Source: Marisa cornuarietis (taxonomy: Eukaryota; Mollusca; Gastropoda; Architaenioglossa; Ampullariidae). From it: a stretch of 64,000 bases of DNA. Location of the stretch: positions 5,600,001 through 5,664,000 of the forward strand of contig SMMW01000585.1 in NCBI GenBank assembly GCA_004794655.1. Reading direction: 5' to 3'. Under the pieces are notes generated by a model. The model had not been told where the DNA came from. It made no database searches and was given only the letters and a program-made list of their open reading frames with translations. Of this stretch, positions 1 to 12,349 are shown one piece after another (position 1 is the first letter of the stretch; each line of letters opens with the position of its first letter). A program made the position numbers and the translations under genes.

Positions 1-1232
1 CTAGTTAGTTCATCCATCTCGTGCCCTCCTTTTGATGGTATTTATATCCATTATCATCTTGTACAGAGATTCTCCACCTTAGTGGAGCTATCCTCTACTA
101 CAGCTATCCTGAACTGACTTGCAACAGAAGGACGAGCGCTCCTCCTCGTGTGTGTGTGTGTGTGTGTGTGTTTCTATCTTCAGTTCTCACTCGCGCAGAG
201 AGAGAGAGACGTAGTGTCCCTTCCACTCCTCCTCCCGTTCACTTCACCCGGCTCTCCAGTGTCTCCTCCCTCTCGCTAGCCCGGTGATGACGCGATTGGG
301 TCTGACGGTCACATGGCGCTCTTGTGGTCAGAACTGAGAACCCTACATAGTTTTCAGCAGTTAGGGAGGTTGTAAAGAGAGAATGCGAGAGAGATGACAC
401 AGTGTCAGTCAGGAACGATAATTGGCAGCAATTGCAAGCGGAGAATGCTTGACGAGAACGCCAAGAGGGGAGAGTATGTCCAATTGTAACTTTTATGTCC
501 AATTTATGTAACTTTTTTCCCCGCTCCGTGAAGTTTTGTGTGGGCATGTTGTCACATACTCAGTATATTACTAGGGAAGACTGCTTAGACGGTGAATCCA
601 ATTTTACTAAAAAAAATTAATCCCTTACCCTAATGCTATTTTTTAAAGATACAGAAATACAACGTTTCGGCACTACACACGTGTATTTATATATATAGAC
701 CCACGACTCTTTACGAAACGATCACGGACAAGCGGACCGGCCGCAGAAAAGTACTTCGTTACCTTTTGTCACGACCCCACAGAGAAAGGCGTAGATGGGA
801 ATTAAATAAATTAACTGCCCTTATTGTTTACGATAAGTTATACTTGTAGCTGTTGTCGGCGGCTTTTTACTGAGGTCATGATGTCGAACTCTCCATAAAC
901 AATCTGTAATACAAAAGACGAAATGCGTCTATAGATAGTTTCGTCTCCTTTTTTTTTTTTTGACGTGGCATACGTTTTGTTTCTGCTCACCCAGTAAATA
1001 CCTATGGTGAGAAGTATTTGTAGAGAGGGGTGCAGGTTATTTAACTTGATACAGACATTGTTTAGCATCACCGATAACGCCGAGAGTAGTGTATCGTCTG
1101 GTTGTGTGCCCCGCTTGAAGGAGATGACAGCCGCTTGAAAGCAGGACAAGACGGACTGACCTAGGTTTTCTCGCTCTCCTCATCGTCGTCTTCGTAATCA
1201 TTATCGTCACGTCTTCATCTTCGTCGTCTTCG

Positions 1233-1269
<37 letters not shown>

Positions 1270-1540
1270 TGTTGTCATCTCCTGAGTTTACAAGAAAATG
1301 AAGAAATAATGTAAACATTTTACGCTGCGCATGCCTTTTGGAGCATTTCGTACACTTGTGGGTGCTGTCACGTATGCAGGAACCGTAATTCTTTTCTTTA
1401 ATTAAAGAGAAGAGGATAAAAAAGAAACAACGACTGAAATGTTGTTTTTAGTGAACCAAACACTGAAAGCGCAGACATAAGGAGATCGAATACTGTACTT
1501 CACACAAAGCACGCTGAGGACAAAGACCTGTCAACGGTTA
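1..1540. other. Distal flank of SLC26 gene 1, no gene seen
   Basis: No credible coding exon on either strand. It holds a GT run near 149-171 and a CAT/ATC run near 1209-1270, which accounts for the open frames here. From about 570 onward the sequence is homologous to about 12350-13560 behind gene 2, so the tandem duplication starts near 570. Confidence 0.6.
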
Positions 1541-1552
1541 AGGCAAACAGTT

Positions 1553-1558
1553 TTTATT
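1553..1558 (-). terminator. Poly(A) signal of SLC26 gene 1
   Basis: AATAAA on the minus strand about 710 bases past the gene 1 stop codon. The same signal occurs in the homologous stretch behind gene 2 at 13575-13580, which supports it. The predicted 3'UTR runs from 2268 down to about 1540. Confidence 0.6.
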
Positions 1559-1667
1559 TTTATATTTGTCTTCTCTAACACAAATCGGTTCGACAATATA
1601 AACAACTATGTACATTAAATTATATGTTTGTAAAAATGTCTTGGGATAATTTAAAATCATGAACCTA

Positions 1668-1770
1668 CAGTGGGTTAGGAACATACTCGGCTTTGGGGAT
1701 GTTGACAATAAACGACATTAACATTCTTGCTTCCTTAGCATCCTTTTTTTGAGTGGGCGGTTCAGACGGA
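1668..1770. repeat. Degenerate short MITE in the 3'UTR of SLC26 gene 1
   Basis: This stretch resembles the short inverted-repeat element at 24683-24835 (shared GTGG-TAGGAA start, CTCGGCTTTGGGG, and the ACATTCTTGC-TTCC core). It interrupts an alignment with the gene 2 3' flank near 13665, so it entered unit 1 after the duplication or was lost from unit 2. The right end is eroded. Confidence 0.5.
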
Positions 1771-2268
1771 CCTGACCTATTGTATAGCCTAGGTTAAAAG
1801 GTAAAATTCAACCGCAAACGTCTTCACTAAAAGTCACTTATTACGTTGAGATAAATAATACTTTTTCTTAACAAGTATTATTCACGGAAGGCGTCTTATG
1901 ACGAGAAAGGTTAACAAGGAATAAACTCAAAACTCTAAACCTAAACATAAACAAAACATAAACTCTAAACATAAAGTGTGAAGAAACATGTCGTGAAAAA
2001 GAGCAAGAAACTGCGGTTTTTTCCAGTGCATAGTATTAACGACCTATTTTTCGGGAGTCTGAGAACTGAAATAAATATATACATATGAACACAACATTAC
2101 AAGATATATTTTTCTAGTCCAGCAAAACGTTTTTATAGGCAATACAGTCATTCACAGCGGCACTTAATTGTGTATTCGTACAAACACTACGTGCACATTT
2201 CATAGTCGCTTTTCAGGATCAAGATATGTGAAGGCATGACGTGGATGAAAATCAAATATTTCCTTAGA

Positions 2269-5200
2269 TTACATCTTTGTCATAAATGAACCCTCGGCCG
2301 CCTCTTCGTCAGAATAGTCCTCCAAGTTCTTCGAGGAGAGAGACGTCACCTTGTGTTTCCTGGCCACAGCCACAGCATCCTCGAGCTGCAGGAAGAAGTT
2401 GTCCTGGGGGATCTTGTCGAAGACGCCAGCGTGCTGCAACGACTGCCGCATGTCGGAAGAGAAGCCGGCCAGAAAGACCTTGATGCCCACGTGACCGTAC
2501 TCCGTGTAGATGTGGCTCAGGACGTTGCATCCAGAGGCGTCGATGTAGTTGATGGGCGTGCAGTCGATGATGATGTGGTGGATCTTTCGCATCATCCTCA
2601 GCTTCTCGTCAGAGATAATGACCTCGCCGTAATCGTCCACCTCTTCTTCGTTTAAGGCCAACGTGAAGGTCGAGGCGGAATGGGGAAGAGTCGACTGGCT
2701 GCCGGTGTCGATGTTGGTTTCGATGGTGGCAGTGGATGTGGAGCGGCTTAAGCTATTGGCAGGCGACTCCTTTAGCTGGTGGAACGAACCACTGGCCTCC
2801 ATCTCGCCAAACGCCGGGTTGTCCAAACTGTTTGACGACCAAGTTCTCTTTGGGGTCAAGGATACCGTGCTCCCATTGGCCTCTACCGATCCGAGGTAGC
2901 CAAATGTCTGACGATCCAATGCCGCGGAAAGACTAGGAAGAGAACCTCCCCTTGACATGCTGCTGTCCCCTGCCATGATGTAATCTGGTCTGGTGTCTGG
3001 CATTTTTCCTTCCAACTCTCTCGCTTTCTGCTGTTTCTTCAAAGCCACTTCGCGCTTCTTCAGAAACTTGAGAAGCTTGCGAGGGTTAACGGTTTTGCGG
3101 TAAAGGAAGCTCCTGAAGATCTCTGCGTTGGCGAAGTACAGCGACGACTGGAAGCGAAAGATCTTGAGACCGGGGATCTCCCTGGAGTCTGCATACCGCT
3201 TGTGCTCCACGAGGGCCGTGTCCTTCAGCGTTTTTCCCATGCGGTACCCTCTCGAGGACTGTGACTGGAAGACAACAGTGATCAGCGACACCCCCACCCC
3301 GATAAAGAGTCCCAAGTCGATGTCAAGAAAAACCGTGCAAAAGAAAGTGAAGAACCAGATGGCGAAGTCATACTTGTTGATTCTCCAGTATGTGCGGAAC
3401 TCCAGGATCTGCACGAAGAGATTTTTTAGCGAGACGAAGATAATAGCGGCCAAAGCCGACTTGGGGAGCTGCTCGAAGAGGGCGCCGATGAAGAGCGTAA
3501 ATAGTATCATGATGATCGCGGGCACAATGCCACTGAGAGGCGTCTTGGCGTTCATAGTGCTGGCCACCATCGTTCGAGGAGGCGCCATGCATGCTGGGAA
3601 GCAAAAGAAGAAGGAAGGAATGATGTTTGCCAAGCCGTACGCGATGAGCTCCTGATTATCATTAATCTCGTAGTTGTGTTTCTTGGCACAGATCTTGCCG
3701 AGGGCAATGCTATACGCAAAGATGAGGATCGTCAGTACCACGCAGTCGCTGACGTATTTGGAGGCTTCAGCCAGCGCAGCCGTTGGCATCCGGGGAGGGG
3801 GTAAAGTGTTGGGTACTTTACCGATAACAGCCACCCCAAAGTTCTGTTTGAAGTGACCGAAGTGCGACGCAATAGTGACGAAGATGACGACGAAAAGTTC
3901 GATGGGGATGGGGGCGGGCAGTTTCTGTTTGTAACGTTCGTTGACATATTCTTTGACGACATGAACAAGGATGATGACTATAATCGAGATAATGACAGCC
4001 CCCCAGTTGATTTTTGTAATCACTTCGATCATAGCCTTGTAGGCCAGGGGAACCTTGTACACCCCGGGAATCTTGGGAATTGTGATTCCCAGCATGGGGG
4101 GCAGCTGGCTGGTGCCGATATGAACGGCAGCGGCTGAGGTGAAGGCCGCGAAGAACGAGTCAGACAGGTAGTAGGTGATGAAGCCGAGCTTTAAGAATCC
4201 CATGCACAGCAACATTATCCCCGTGATGAACGCCAACCCATTCGAGATAGACTCTTTGTAGTCCATATACTCCGGTATCTGGTCCAGAGGTAATGTTGTG
4301 TTGCTTCCAAATGCGGTGACGTTTGTCAGCCATGGCCTAGCGGCAGCATACTCTGCTCCCAACCTGTAAACGAAAAGAAAGTCATTTAGTAATGTAAAAC
4401 ATGCAAATGGTCGCTGTTAGGACTTTTTTCGACTTTTACCATATAGAATGTAAGTTCGAATTATTTGCGTTTTGTTGTACTTAAATAAAAAACTAAGAAA
4501 AAAACGCATGTGTTAAAAACATTATAAAAGTTTATTTCAAGCTGAAAGGACATCATTCATTGCTTAAGACGTTAATGCCGAACGTTTCCACGAAATTAGC
4601 TACATTTCTGGAGTCGCTTTGCCTTCTTGTCTACCCACTGTTTTTTGGTAACCTTGTCTGCCTTACCTGTCCACTGTACCCGCTACTAGAATGCAGATGA
4701 CTGCGCTTGTTCCGAACGAGATGTGAGGGGAGGTACCGAAGAGGAGGTACATGATGACTGGGTAGATGGACGTGAAGAGACCATCTTGAATTTTGAGGGA
4801 GGCCAGCAGCCCGAAAGCAAGGCCTTGTGGGATGTGCAGGATACCAACACTGATGCCAGCCATGAAGTCTGTTAGCAGATATTCCCTGAAGTTGTAGTAG
4901 CGAGCGAACTGAAAGACAATTGAGATAAAAAGAGAGTGTGTTCTGTTCAGTCTTTTGACCTGCTTTGATCGTCTTGGAAGGAATGGGTGTGGCTTGCTGG
5001 ATGGCAGCAGCCGACAAGAGTTCTCCATAAAAATTTAATAACGAGCACAAGAAAACAAAACAAGACAAAAGGAAAACAGAAAGAGGGAAAGGATGAAATA
5101 GATAGTTGGTTGCACTTACGGACGGATGAATGGGCAACCCTTTTGATTTGTTTACACTCGCAGCAAACAATTAAAATAGTGATTAAAACAATAACAGATG

Positions 5201-6120
5201 ACATCCGAAAGAGATAAAACATACTATGCACTACTGATTACTTAAATGCGATAACCTTAGTCTCAGCCTACATCATTTATATCCTTTTATGTAAGACCAC
5301 TCTATACCGGTCGGATAATTGTACCCAGAGTTCTACATCACTTTGTTTCTCAGTATAGCATCCGGTTTAAGGAAGCTTTTCAATTATTAGAGTAAACTTG
5401 AGAGTATTTATGTGTGCAGATAAAACAGGCAGATAGAGTGACATACATAATCATGTAACCTAACGATGAGATGTGCATACAAACATACATACACATAGAC
5501 TTACAGACCAAACATTTCCTTCAGTTTATGAGTTGAGTCGCTATGTTATAGTCTCTACTTCTAGTCTCTGTTAACTTGTCTTTTTGCACGTGTGCTAAGC
5601 TCCACCTGCTTACCCTGACAGAAGGTACGTAGGTGCTTAGAAGTTTCCAGGTCCTCCGCTTGTCGCAGTATATCTGCTTGCGAATGCGGTCTTTTAGAGG
5701 TTCTTTAGGATCCATCTCCTTCTTCAGGTGAATTTCGTCAAAAGCCACCTAATCAGGAGACAGTAAAGCAGTCAAGTAGAATCACTTCTAGAGAGTCTTC
5801 CAAAGACGATCTTCATGATAAACTTTTGGATACACAACACATTTTTGCTGAAACTGTGCAATCTGGGCAAAATAGCTATTTCTATTTTTAGGAAATTGTA
5901 TATCTTTTCAAAGAAGTCGGGTGGGAACTGGCTGCACCCGGGGTGGGGTGTCTTGGTGCTGTCAGTATTACAGACGGCGTACCTTTTTGTCTTTAGGGGA
6001 TAATTATGAAAATGAACCTTACTGACAACAGCCACAAAGAGCATAATTGTTCTCAAGGATAATTGTCATAGGAAAAAGCTTAATAGCACTACAACGATGA
6101 GTCTTTTCTCTCTCTCTGTC

Positions 6121-6187
<67 letters not shown>

Positions 6188-6580
6188 CTCTGTGTGTCTT
6201 TTGTAATTTCAGTAATGCAAGTAGGGTAATGAAGGACTTAACTGGCATTTTCGAGAGAGAAACAGAGAAAGAAAAGAGATGTTTCAGGACAGGCAAAATT
6301 TACTCATACACAAGGAGGGTCTCCATGAGAACTATCTTCTCCTATAATAATGAAATGTGCTCAACAGACGGAGTCGTTGAAATGCGTGTACACAGAATAT
6401 AGATATCGTCCATTTTTTAATGCCGGTGAAATGATTCACAGGAGTGAGCAGGGACTATTGTAAGATAAGTTTCCTCACTTGGGTCATGGGCGCTCGACGA
6501 ACGAGAACGAGGCCGTCTTCTGGCCTGATGGTCGAGGAAGGAACAACCGCTCCTGTCTCTGTAGTCGCTCTGCCCGCCAT
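2269..6580 (-). CDS. SLC26 family anion transporter, copy 1 (857 aa)
   Basis: Multi-pass membrane anion transporter or exchanger of the SLC26/SulP family. Coding exons on the minus strand: 6580-6479 (34 codons), 5748-5614 (45 codons), 4908-4667 (80 codons plus 2 nt) and 4363-2269; all introns are GT-AG and the phases fit. The start is the ATG of MAGRATT, 19 bases inside an exon that opens after TCTCTACAG. Residues about 80-160 hold the first membrane segments (PQGLAF, FGTSPHISFGTSAV); the core continues to about residue 525. The C-terminal STAS domain starts at IPGLKIFRFQSSLYFAN, is split by a long Ser-rich insertion, and resumes at IIIDCTPINYIDASGCN. The C-terminus is TKM, a class I PDZ ligand form as in several SLC26 proteins. 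It most resembles the A3-A6 (prestin/pendrin) branch. Substrate cannot be told from sequence: sulfate, chloride, bicarbonate and others are possible. Its paralog lies directly upstream. Confidence 0.94.
6123..6186. repeat. (TG)n microsatellite in gene 1 intron 1
   Basis: Perfect TG run inside the intron between coding exons 1 and 2 of SLC26 gene 1. The long His-Thr and Cys-Val frames over it are artefacts. Confidence 0.95.
6250..6400. repeat. Dispersed repeat, copy in gene 1 coding intron
   Basis: About 110-150 bases around GAGATGTTTCAGGACAGG and AACTATCTTCT recur at 7862-7995 in the 5'UTR intron. A shortened version is at about 20765-20850 in unit 2. Origin is not recognised. Confidence 0.5.
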
Positions 6581-6599
6581 TTTGCCTGGTGGTAGCTCG
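6479..6599 (-). other. Translation-start exon of SLC26 gene 1
   Basis: Acceptor TCTCTACAG ends at 6600 and the exon runs to 6479, where CCCAA is followed by GTGAGG. The ATG is at 6580. The paralogous exon of gene 2 is 19955-19833, with a homologous acceptor and the same 102 coding bases, which is what decides the start codon in both genes. Confidence 0.8.
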
Positions 6600-6760
6600 C
6601 TGTAGAGACGAAAGCTTACTCAAGGACCACTAGAAGGACCTACTTCCTGGGAAGCCGGTGCTTCCTTGTCCTCTGGAATTCTAAGTTCTGCAGAATAAGA
6701 CAAAAAATTTATTAATATAAAGGCATGCACAAAATTTGCTTTGACACCGTTGCTGATACG

Positions 6761-6844
<84 letters not shown>
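6761..6844. repeat. (ATC)n microsatellite in the 5'UTR intron of gene 1
   Basis: About 27 uninterrupted TCA/ATC triplets. The poly-Asp reading frame on the minus strand is a consequence and not a protein. Confidence 0.95.
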
Positions 6845-9190
6845 GTAGCATGAATTACTAATAAAACCATCAGACCGAGTTGGTTTATTTTGGAAATCAA
6901 AAGTTGACTGATTTGGCTTGGACTTCTCATAAGATATCTGGTATCTTTGGTTTCTTTACACAGCTTTTGGATTGTTGAAACTGCATTTTTTATCTCTCAT
7001 ATGTATCAAAGCAAAAATGTATAACAATTGAGAGCCCCTTTGAGAGTATTGCCATATGCTAAAACCTAATTTCACGTGTGTAAGGCACAAGCTAGGTAGG
7101 GCAGATCTGTACAGCCAGGAGTGGTGATGACGAATATCGGAAGATCTGTATTTACCCAAAATAACTGGAGGAAAATCTTACGAAGCTTCAAATGAAATGT
7201 GTGCACCTGTAAATTGCACCATTCTTACCATTGTTAGTCACTAAATGGGGAGTCAGGATTTTGCTTTTATCTGGATGAATTATTTGTTTTGTTGGGAGGT
7301 TTGCCAGCTGTTTGAAGGATATTTATCTGCTCGAAGCCAAATCCAGGAAAGGGAAAAGCAAATGTTTCCTTTCCCATTGTCTACCTTCGGAGCATGCATA
7401 AATTATGCATACGAGGGACTACGTGAGACACTGACATGTTCAAGGCGCAGAGACGGAGGAACAGGTAGCAAGAAGACTGTTAGACTATTGAAAGAGCTTT
7501 ACTCGCTAACAGCACTATGAGCTCTGTCGAAAAAGATATGAGCTTCGCCAAAATAACTGAGCTCTGCCGATACATTTTGCAGAACAATTCTCATCTCTGC
7601 ACAACCCATTTCAAAGTGTTCTAAAACTTAGAGAGGTAGTGTTCGTAGTGTTAGCAAGCAAAAACTGTCAGAAAAATGCGAAAGTGAGAAGAATGTGATC
7701 CTTGTTGCGTAGCGAAAAAAAAGGTAAGGTAAGTAACTCTGATGCGTGGCAAACGTGCGAGGAAGCTTAATAGGCAAGATTACGAGCACAAGCTATCACA
7801 GAACACAGTATCAGGACAAGGAGAAAAAACGGACACATTTGCACGCACACGCACTCAGCGTGGCAGAGAGAGAGAGAGATGTTTCAAGGCAGGTCAGATT
7901 TACTCATGCACAAGGAGTGTTTTCATGACAACTATCTTCTGTAATAAGCCTCGTGTCACGGACGACACAAGTGACATAGAAACTAGAGTGACGTGAATAG
8001 ATGGGTGATTTTTTTTTAGTATCTTTCTCTTCCTCCATAAAAACGAGCCTACACGTGCATGCGTGATTCATAGATATTCGCATAACCTTGTCGCGAGCAC
8101 GATAAAGAGAAACACTGGGAAAGAAAAAAAAATCACTTTATTACAATTGCCGTTACGAATTGTCTAATACAGTGTCGTACTAAAGTGATGAATATCTCTC
8201 AAAATAGATGTAAGGCAATTTATACATACTAAGAGCGACAGCATTACATTAATTATGTTGCCTACATCCGGGAAAGCGCACTTGATCTTAGCAGAAATTA
8301 TCATTAAGTTTTAGAGTTTCCTTTAATGACGGATGATTGACTCCGGAACTAGCCCTGATTTATTTTTGTGTTTCTAACGTGTCTAGCTTATCATAAAGTT
8401 ATCTTTTGATGCCAGGTAAACTTTATACTACATGTCTCACGCATCACTCATCACGCATCCTTTGATGCCAGTTGTCGTCTATTACAGCTGTCTAACACAT
8501 CAACATCTTACCCTTTGACCCTGTCTATTACACGTGTCTAGCACATGACAAACCTATCTTTGCTCTCATCTATTACACTACAAATGACTCTCAGTCGGCT
8601 TTTTCTTGAGGTTTGCTTTTAGTTTTCTTCATTCCTTCTGATATTATTGTTATCGAACATCCATCTGACAAGAGAAAGAAGGGAATTGTTATCACCTTTC
8701 TTTGAATTGCTTACTGTATTACTCGAATAAAAAAAATCCCTTCTCTTTGAGGAAAAAGCATTTTGCTAATTCTGTTTTTAACGGGACCAATATAGACGAA
8801 TGACCAAGTCTGGCACAGTGACATGGCGGCTTGAGAAAATCCGAAAAAAACTTAGTCACATGTAATTATGTATAAGCGAAGAAATGTTCAGATTGCCTCA
8901 CAAACATTGTACCTACTAACAGGTCTACTAGCCCTTAGATGCCTTTTTATAATTCATTAAATAATAATAAATGACCACCTCGGAGTGAACGTCATGGAAA
9001 CAATAATTGTAGCGAGAAAATTGGCGAAAAGAAACAGATCGGTTTTTCATCAGTAATCTTTTTTTAAACCATGTTGAGCCCAACGGAACTTAGTTCGATT
9101 TACCATAAAAAACACTTTTACTGAAAACAGTTTCAGTTTTTCAAAGTTGGCATTCATGATATGGACACTATTAAAAAAGTAAAATCTTAC

Positions 9191-9362
9191 CTCCTGAATT
9201 CTTTTCTCAGAAATAAAAACTCGCAAGCGACTGTGTTTTCTTTTACAGAGACAAGTCCAGCGGTGTTCGTTAATCACAGCAAAGGACAATCGGCTTCTTC
9301 ACCCGAAGCAATCCATAGTTAGAATCGTCTCAGCCTGATAGAAGGTTCGGATAAATCATAAG
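9191..9362 (-). other. Predicted 5'UTR exon of SLC26 gene 1
   Basis: The minus strand shows CAGGAG followed by the donor GTAAGATTTT at 9191/9190. The equivalent place upstream of gene 2 (22513) has the same donor core GGTAAGAT and similar exon sequence. The upstream edge is set only by the TATA-like motif at 9390-9396. Splicing to the acceptor at 6600 gives a 2.6-kb intron before the start codon. Confidence 0.5.
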
Positions 9363-9389
9363 ATCTTAAGAGAGCCGTCGATACCCGTC

Positions 9390-9396
9390 TTTTATA
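9390..9396 (-). promoter_or_regulatory. TATA box candidate of SLC26 gene 1
   Basis: TATAAAA on the minus strand, about 30 bases upstream of the predicted 5'UTR exon. Roughly 75 bases around it align well with the block at 22700-22760 upstream of gene 2, where the motif reads CATAAAA. Confidence 0.5.
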
Positions 9397-9557
9397 CACG
9401 GGGTGTTTGGTCAGTCGTACCTGCCAATCTTCCCGCCCCTTAATGGACGGGGTGGGGCGCCTCGTGTCACGCAGTATGTATGACGCAGTAGGTTCACATG
9501 ATCCACCCGTGTTAATCCTCCTGTTATCAGACCCTTTCAGCTGTTATTCCATTCTTA

Positions 9558-10141
9558 GGCTGGCCTTACACACATCGAATTTCGCCGTGCCTTTTTGATA
9601 ACTGAAGAAGTCAATGGGTCAACTCACACGTATCGAATGAGACGCTGTCCGGCGAAACCCCGTCCCTAGGGTGTTGATAACTATTGCTTCAAATGGGAGC
9701 ACTCACACGGGTCGACTGGCCCCCTTCCCTCTAGCGCATGCGCACAACACTGAATCGCCACGTGTGCGTTCTCTTATGGTCAGTTGCCACGTTGCCTGGT
9801 GATTTATTTAAGTGATTTGTATTTGAAGATGTCTACAGAACAAGCAGAGACGTTTGATGCAGATCTACATCAATATGATATAGATATTGATGTTCTAATA
9901 ACGCTGATACAGGAAAGATTAGTGATAGGTCGCTGAATGTTTAGTGGGTGTACCCATATAGTTCTATTTCGTCGTCTTTTTCTTTGTTTTTCAATCAAAT
10001 ATAAACACAACGCTTTCTCTAGTCTAGATCGTCCATCTTGAAGTACTTCCACACGCCATGGACAAGACGGCGCGCACCGTGAGTCCAGTATTTGAGGAAT
10101 CCACGGCGCACGGCGAAAATTCGATGTGTGTAAGGCCAGCC
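9558..10141. mobile_element. 584-bp inverted-repeat MITE upstream of gene 1
   Basis: The ends are near-perfect inverted repeats of about 37 bases, beginning GGCTGGCCTTACACACATCG on the left and ending with its complement on the right. The flanks are CTTA on the left and TAAG on the right, which fits a TA or TWA target duplication (Tc1/mariner- or PIF/Harbinger-like; not resolved). The homologous stretch of unit 2 near 22915-22935 lacks it and continues directly, so unit 2 acts as an empty site. No transposase frame is inside. Confidence 0.8.
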
Positions 10142-10145
10142 TAAG

Positions 10146-11262
10146 GAGCCATCTAGACTTGCTTTTTCGCTGTAATTTTCTTTCATAAGTCCTCCGCATT
10201 TTACGACATTATTTGTCGTATTCTTATTTCTCTTTCTTCGTCAAATTTGTTTGGAAAGGCCACATTAATGATAAGTAAATATTGACTTAAACGATAAGGT
10301 GGAGAATACATTTAATAATCACCTCACAGTTTGAACAGTATTCAACGCAGTTATTTTTCTTTTACGAATCTTTACTTTGGTCCGCCACCACCCTACAGTC
10401 CCAGTACATCCGAACACACCTGACAACACAAGATAGTTTTGATAACCTTCCAGTAAGTCCGATGGTGACGGGGAACGTGTCAAACAATGTTCCCTGCACA
10501 CTGTCATTAGTACCCGAATAACTATGTTACTGACCCTGTCATTAGTACCCGAATAACTATATGTCAATGACCCTTTTTTTTCTTTGTTAGGCGCTTTTGC
10601 AGGTATCCCCAAATCCACTAGCGATGGGGGGGATTCATGAGTGTTTAACCTATCCAGCCTGGACCAGTTTTCCTACGACATACCCGGGTAATGAAGGACT
10701 CGTGATTGGGTTACCGTGGATTATGTAAGACCAGCTGCTTGGCCGGCATTCAGACTGTTTCATTGACGACATAAGAGGCAGGGGGGAGATTGGGGCGGCT
10801 TAGTGATAATTACTCATGACGCAGGTCGCCATCAGGTCAGTGGCATTATAAATAAAAGTCAAGAAAGTCAACACGTTCTGTAAAAATCTCAGTTTGACAT
10901 ACTGAGATTATTTGTTCTGTAAGATTCCAGATAGCTTGTAAGTGCAGCTCACTACAGCACCACCTAGTAATACCTAGTAGACGTCTCCATCGCGTTTTCT
11001 CTTTTTTTGTTGTTTTGAGAAGGGAGCCGTGTCGTCAGTCAGACAGATTTCCACACAAACAATTTATTGATCATGGTGAAACAGTATATTTAAATGCATC
11101 TGTGTTTTGATAATTTTTTTATCGATAAAGCCTCACCTAGGCACTAAGATCTTGACTTGTTCTGTGTACTTGTTAGTGATCAGTTGTGGAAACTTCTGCG
11201 CACTTAACCACGAGTTGCTGATTTAGGATTGAAGAGTTATTATCTACACAACTGGAGGTAAC

Positions 11263-11328
<66 letters not shown>

Positions 11329-11560
11329 ACGCACGCATGCATGTATATATATACTTAATCGGTCATAATTATCACATACTTTAATTTATTAAATACGTGA
11401 TCCATATTAAAAGTTCAATCGATCCTATAAGTTTAGCCTGCACGTGAAGTCCTACCCACAAGTGTGCGGCAGTCGCCTGCATGATGCTTGTTAACGTAGA
11501 GCGTGTCACCCGCTGTTGAAAAATAAACAAACAAACAAACTGTTTACATTTTAAAGTTTA
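10146..11560. other. Upstream DNA of unit 1, no gene seen
   Basis: AT-rich non-coding sequence with a CA run at 11267-11326. A small direct duplication near 10500-10560 repeats GTCATTAGTACCCGAATAAC. The left part is recognisably similar to 22985-23080 in unit 2. Confidence 0.5.
11267..11326. repeat. (CA)n microsatellite
   Basis: Uninterrupted AC run of about 60 bases between the two SLC26 units. Confidence 0.95.
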
Positions 11561-12170
11561 TTGCCCACTCGCTTTATAGCATGGTGTTTTGGCTCCGCAT
11601 GTTCGAGTAAGCTGTTAAGTCTCAACCAAGGGCATTCTGGAGTCAAGGGAGGATCCATAGCAGTCCAGTAGCATCCTGGTCCCAACAATAAAAGCGGAGC
11701 CGCTGACAGCCCCAAACCAAACCTCGAGCTGTAGTTTGCACAAAGAACTTTAGCCTCGTTAGGATGGGCGAGAGTCATGACTGAACCCTTATCCCTGGGC
11801 TAATCTGGACTAAGCCTCCTGCCCTAATCTCACGACTGGGACTGAGATATACTTGTACAGGTAGTGGATACAATGTGCGTTCTTACAGCGAGACTTACTG
11901 TCTCAGGTAGGTTTGTGGCACCATGGGCGTTCATTGACTGTCTGAGCATTAGAAGACATCAACATAATCTATTCGAGAGAACTCCCTAGCCTGGTATCAT
12001 GGTGATGTTTTTTTTTCAGTTGGACTGACAGCACGACCAGACTAGAGGTGACCTATTGTTTATGCTACATATGGAAATGCTAGAAAAAACATTTAAATTA
12101 AAAGTACTATTTAAGATTATTTGCAGTAAAGGAAGAGGAAGAAATTAGATTGAGAACTTCTAATTTTCTT
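11560..12170. repeat. Far-upstream duplicated block, unit 1 copy
   Basis: Non-coding block that aligns with 28665-29290 over its whole length (shared GCATGTTCGAGT, TTACTGTCTCAG, TTCATTGACTG, TTAGTTGGACTG-like words). It marks the upstream end of the duplicated unit. No exon or known element is recognised in it. Confidence 0.65.
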
Positions 12171-12349
12171 TGCTTTCACAAGTTAAGCTATCTGGAAATA
12201 AAGTAGAAATGCTAAAAGTATTATCAGGATAGTCTTTTACGAGAACACCAGATGTTGAGAATATGTCCAATTTTATAAAGCTATTTATGTGATAACTTCT
12301 TTTCCTTTTGAAGGATTTTTGTCTGTGCGTGTTTAGTATCACACCAAAG

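Noticed and set aside
2286..4137. Plus-strand open frames opposite SLC26 gene 1
   Set aside because: Antisense shadows of a well-supported coding exon; the same shadows appear opposite gene 2.
6712..6930. Minus-strand frame with a poly-Asp stretch
   Set aside because: It is the translation of an (ATC)n microsatellite in an intron.
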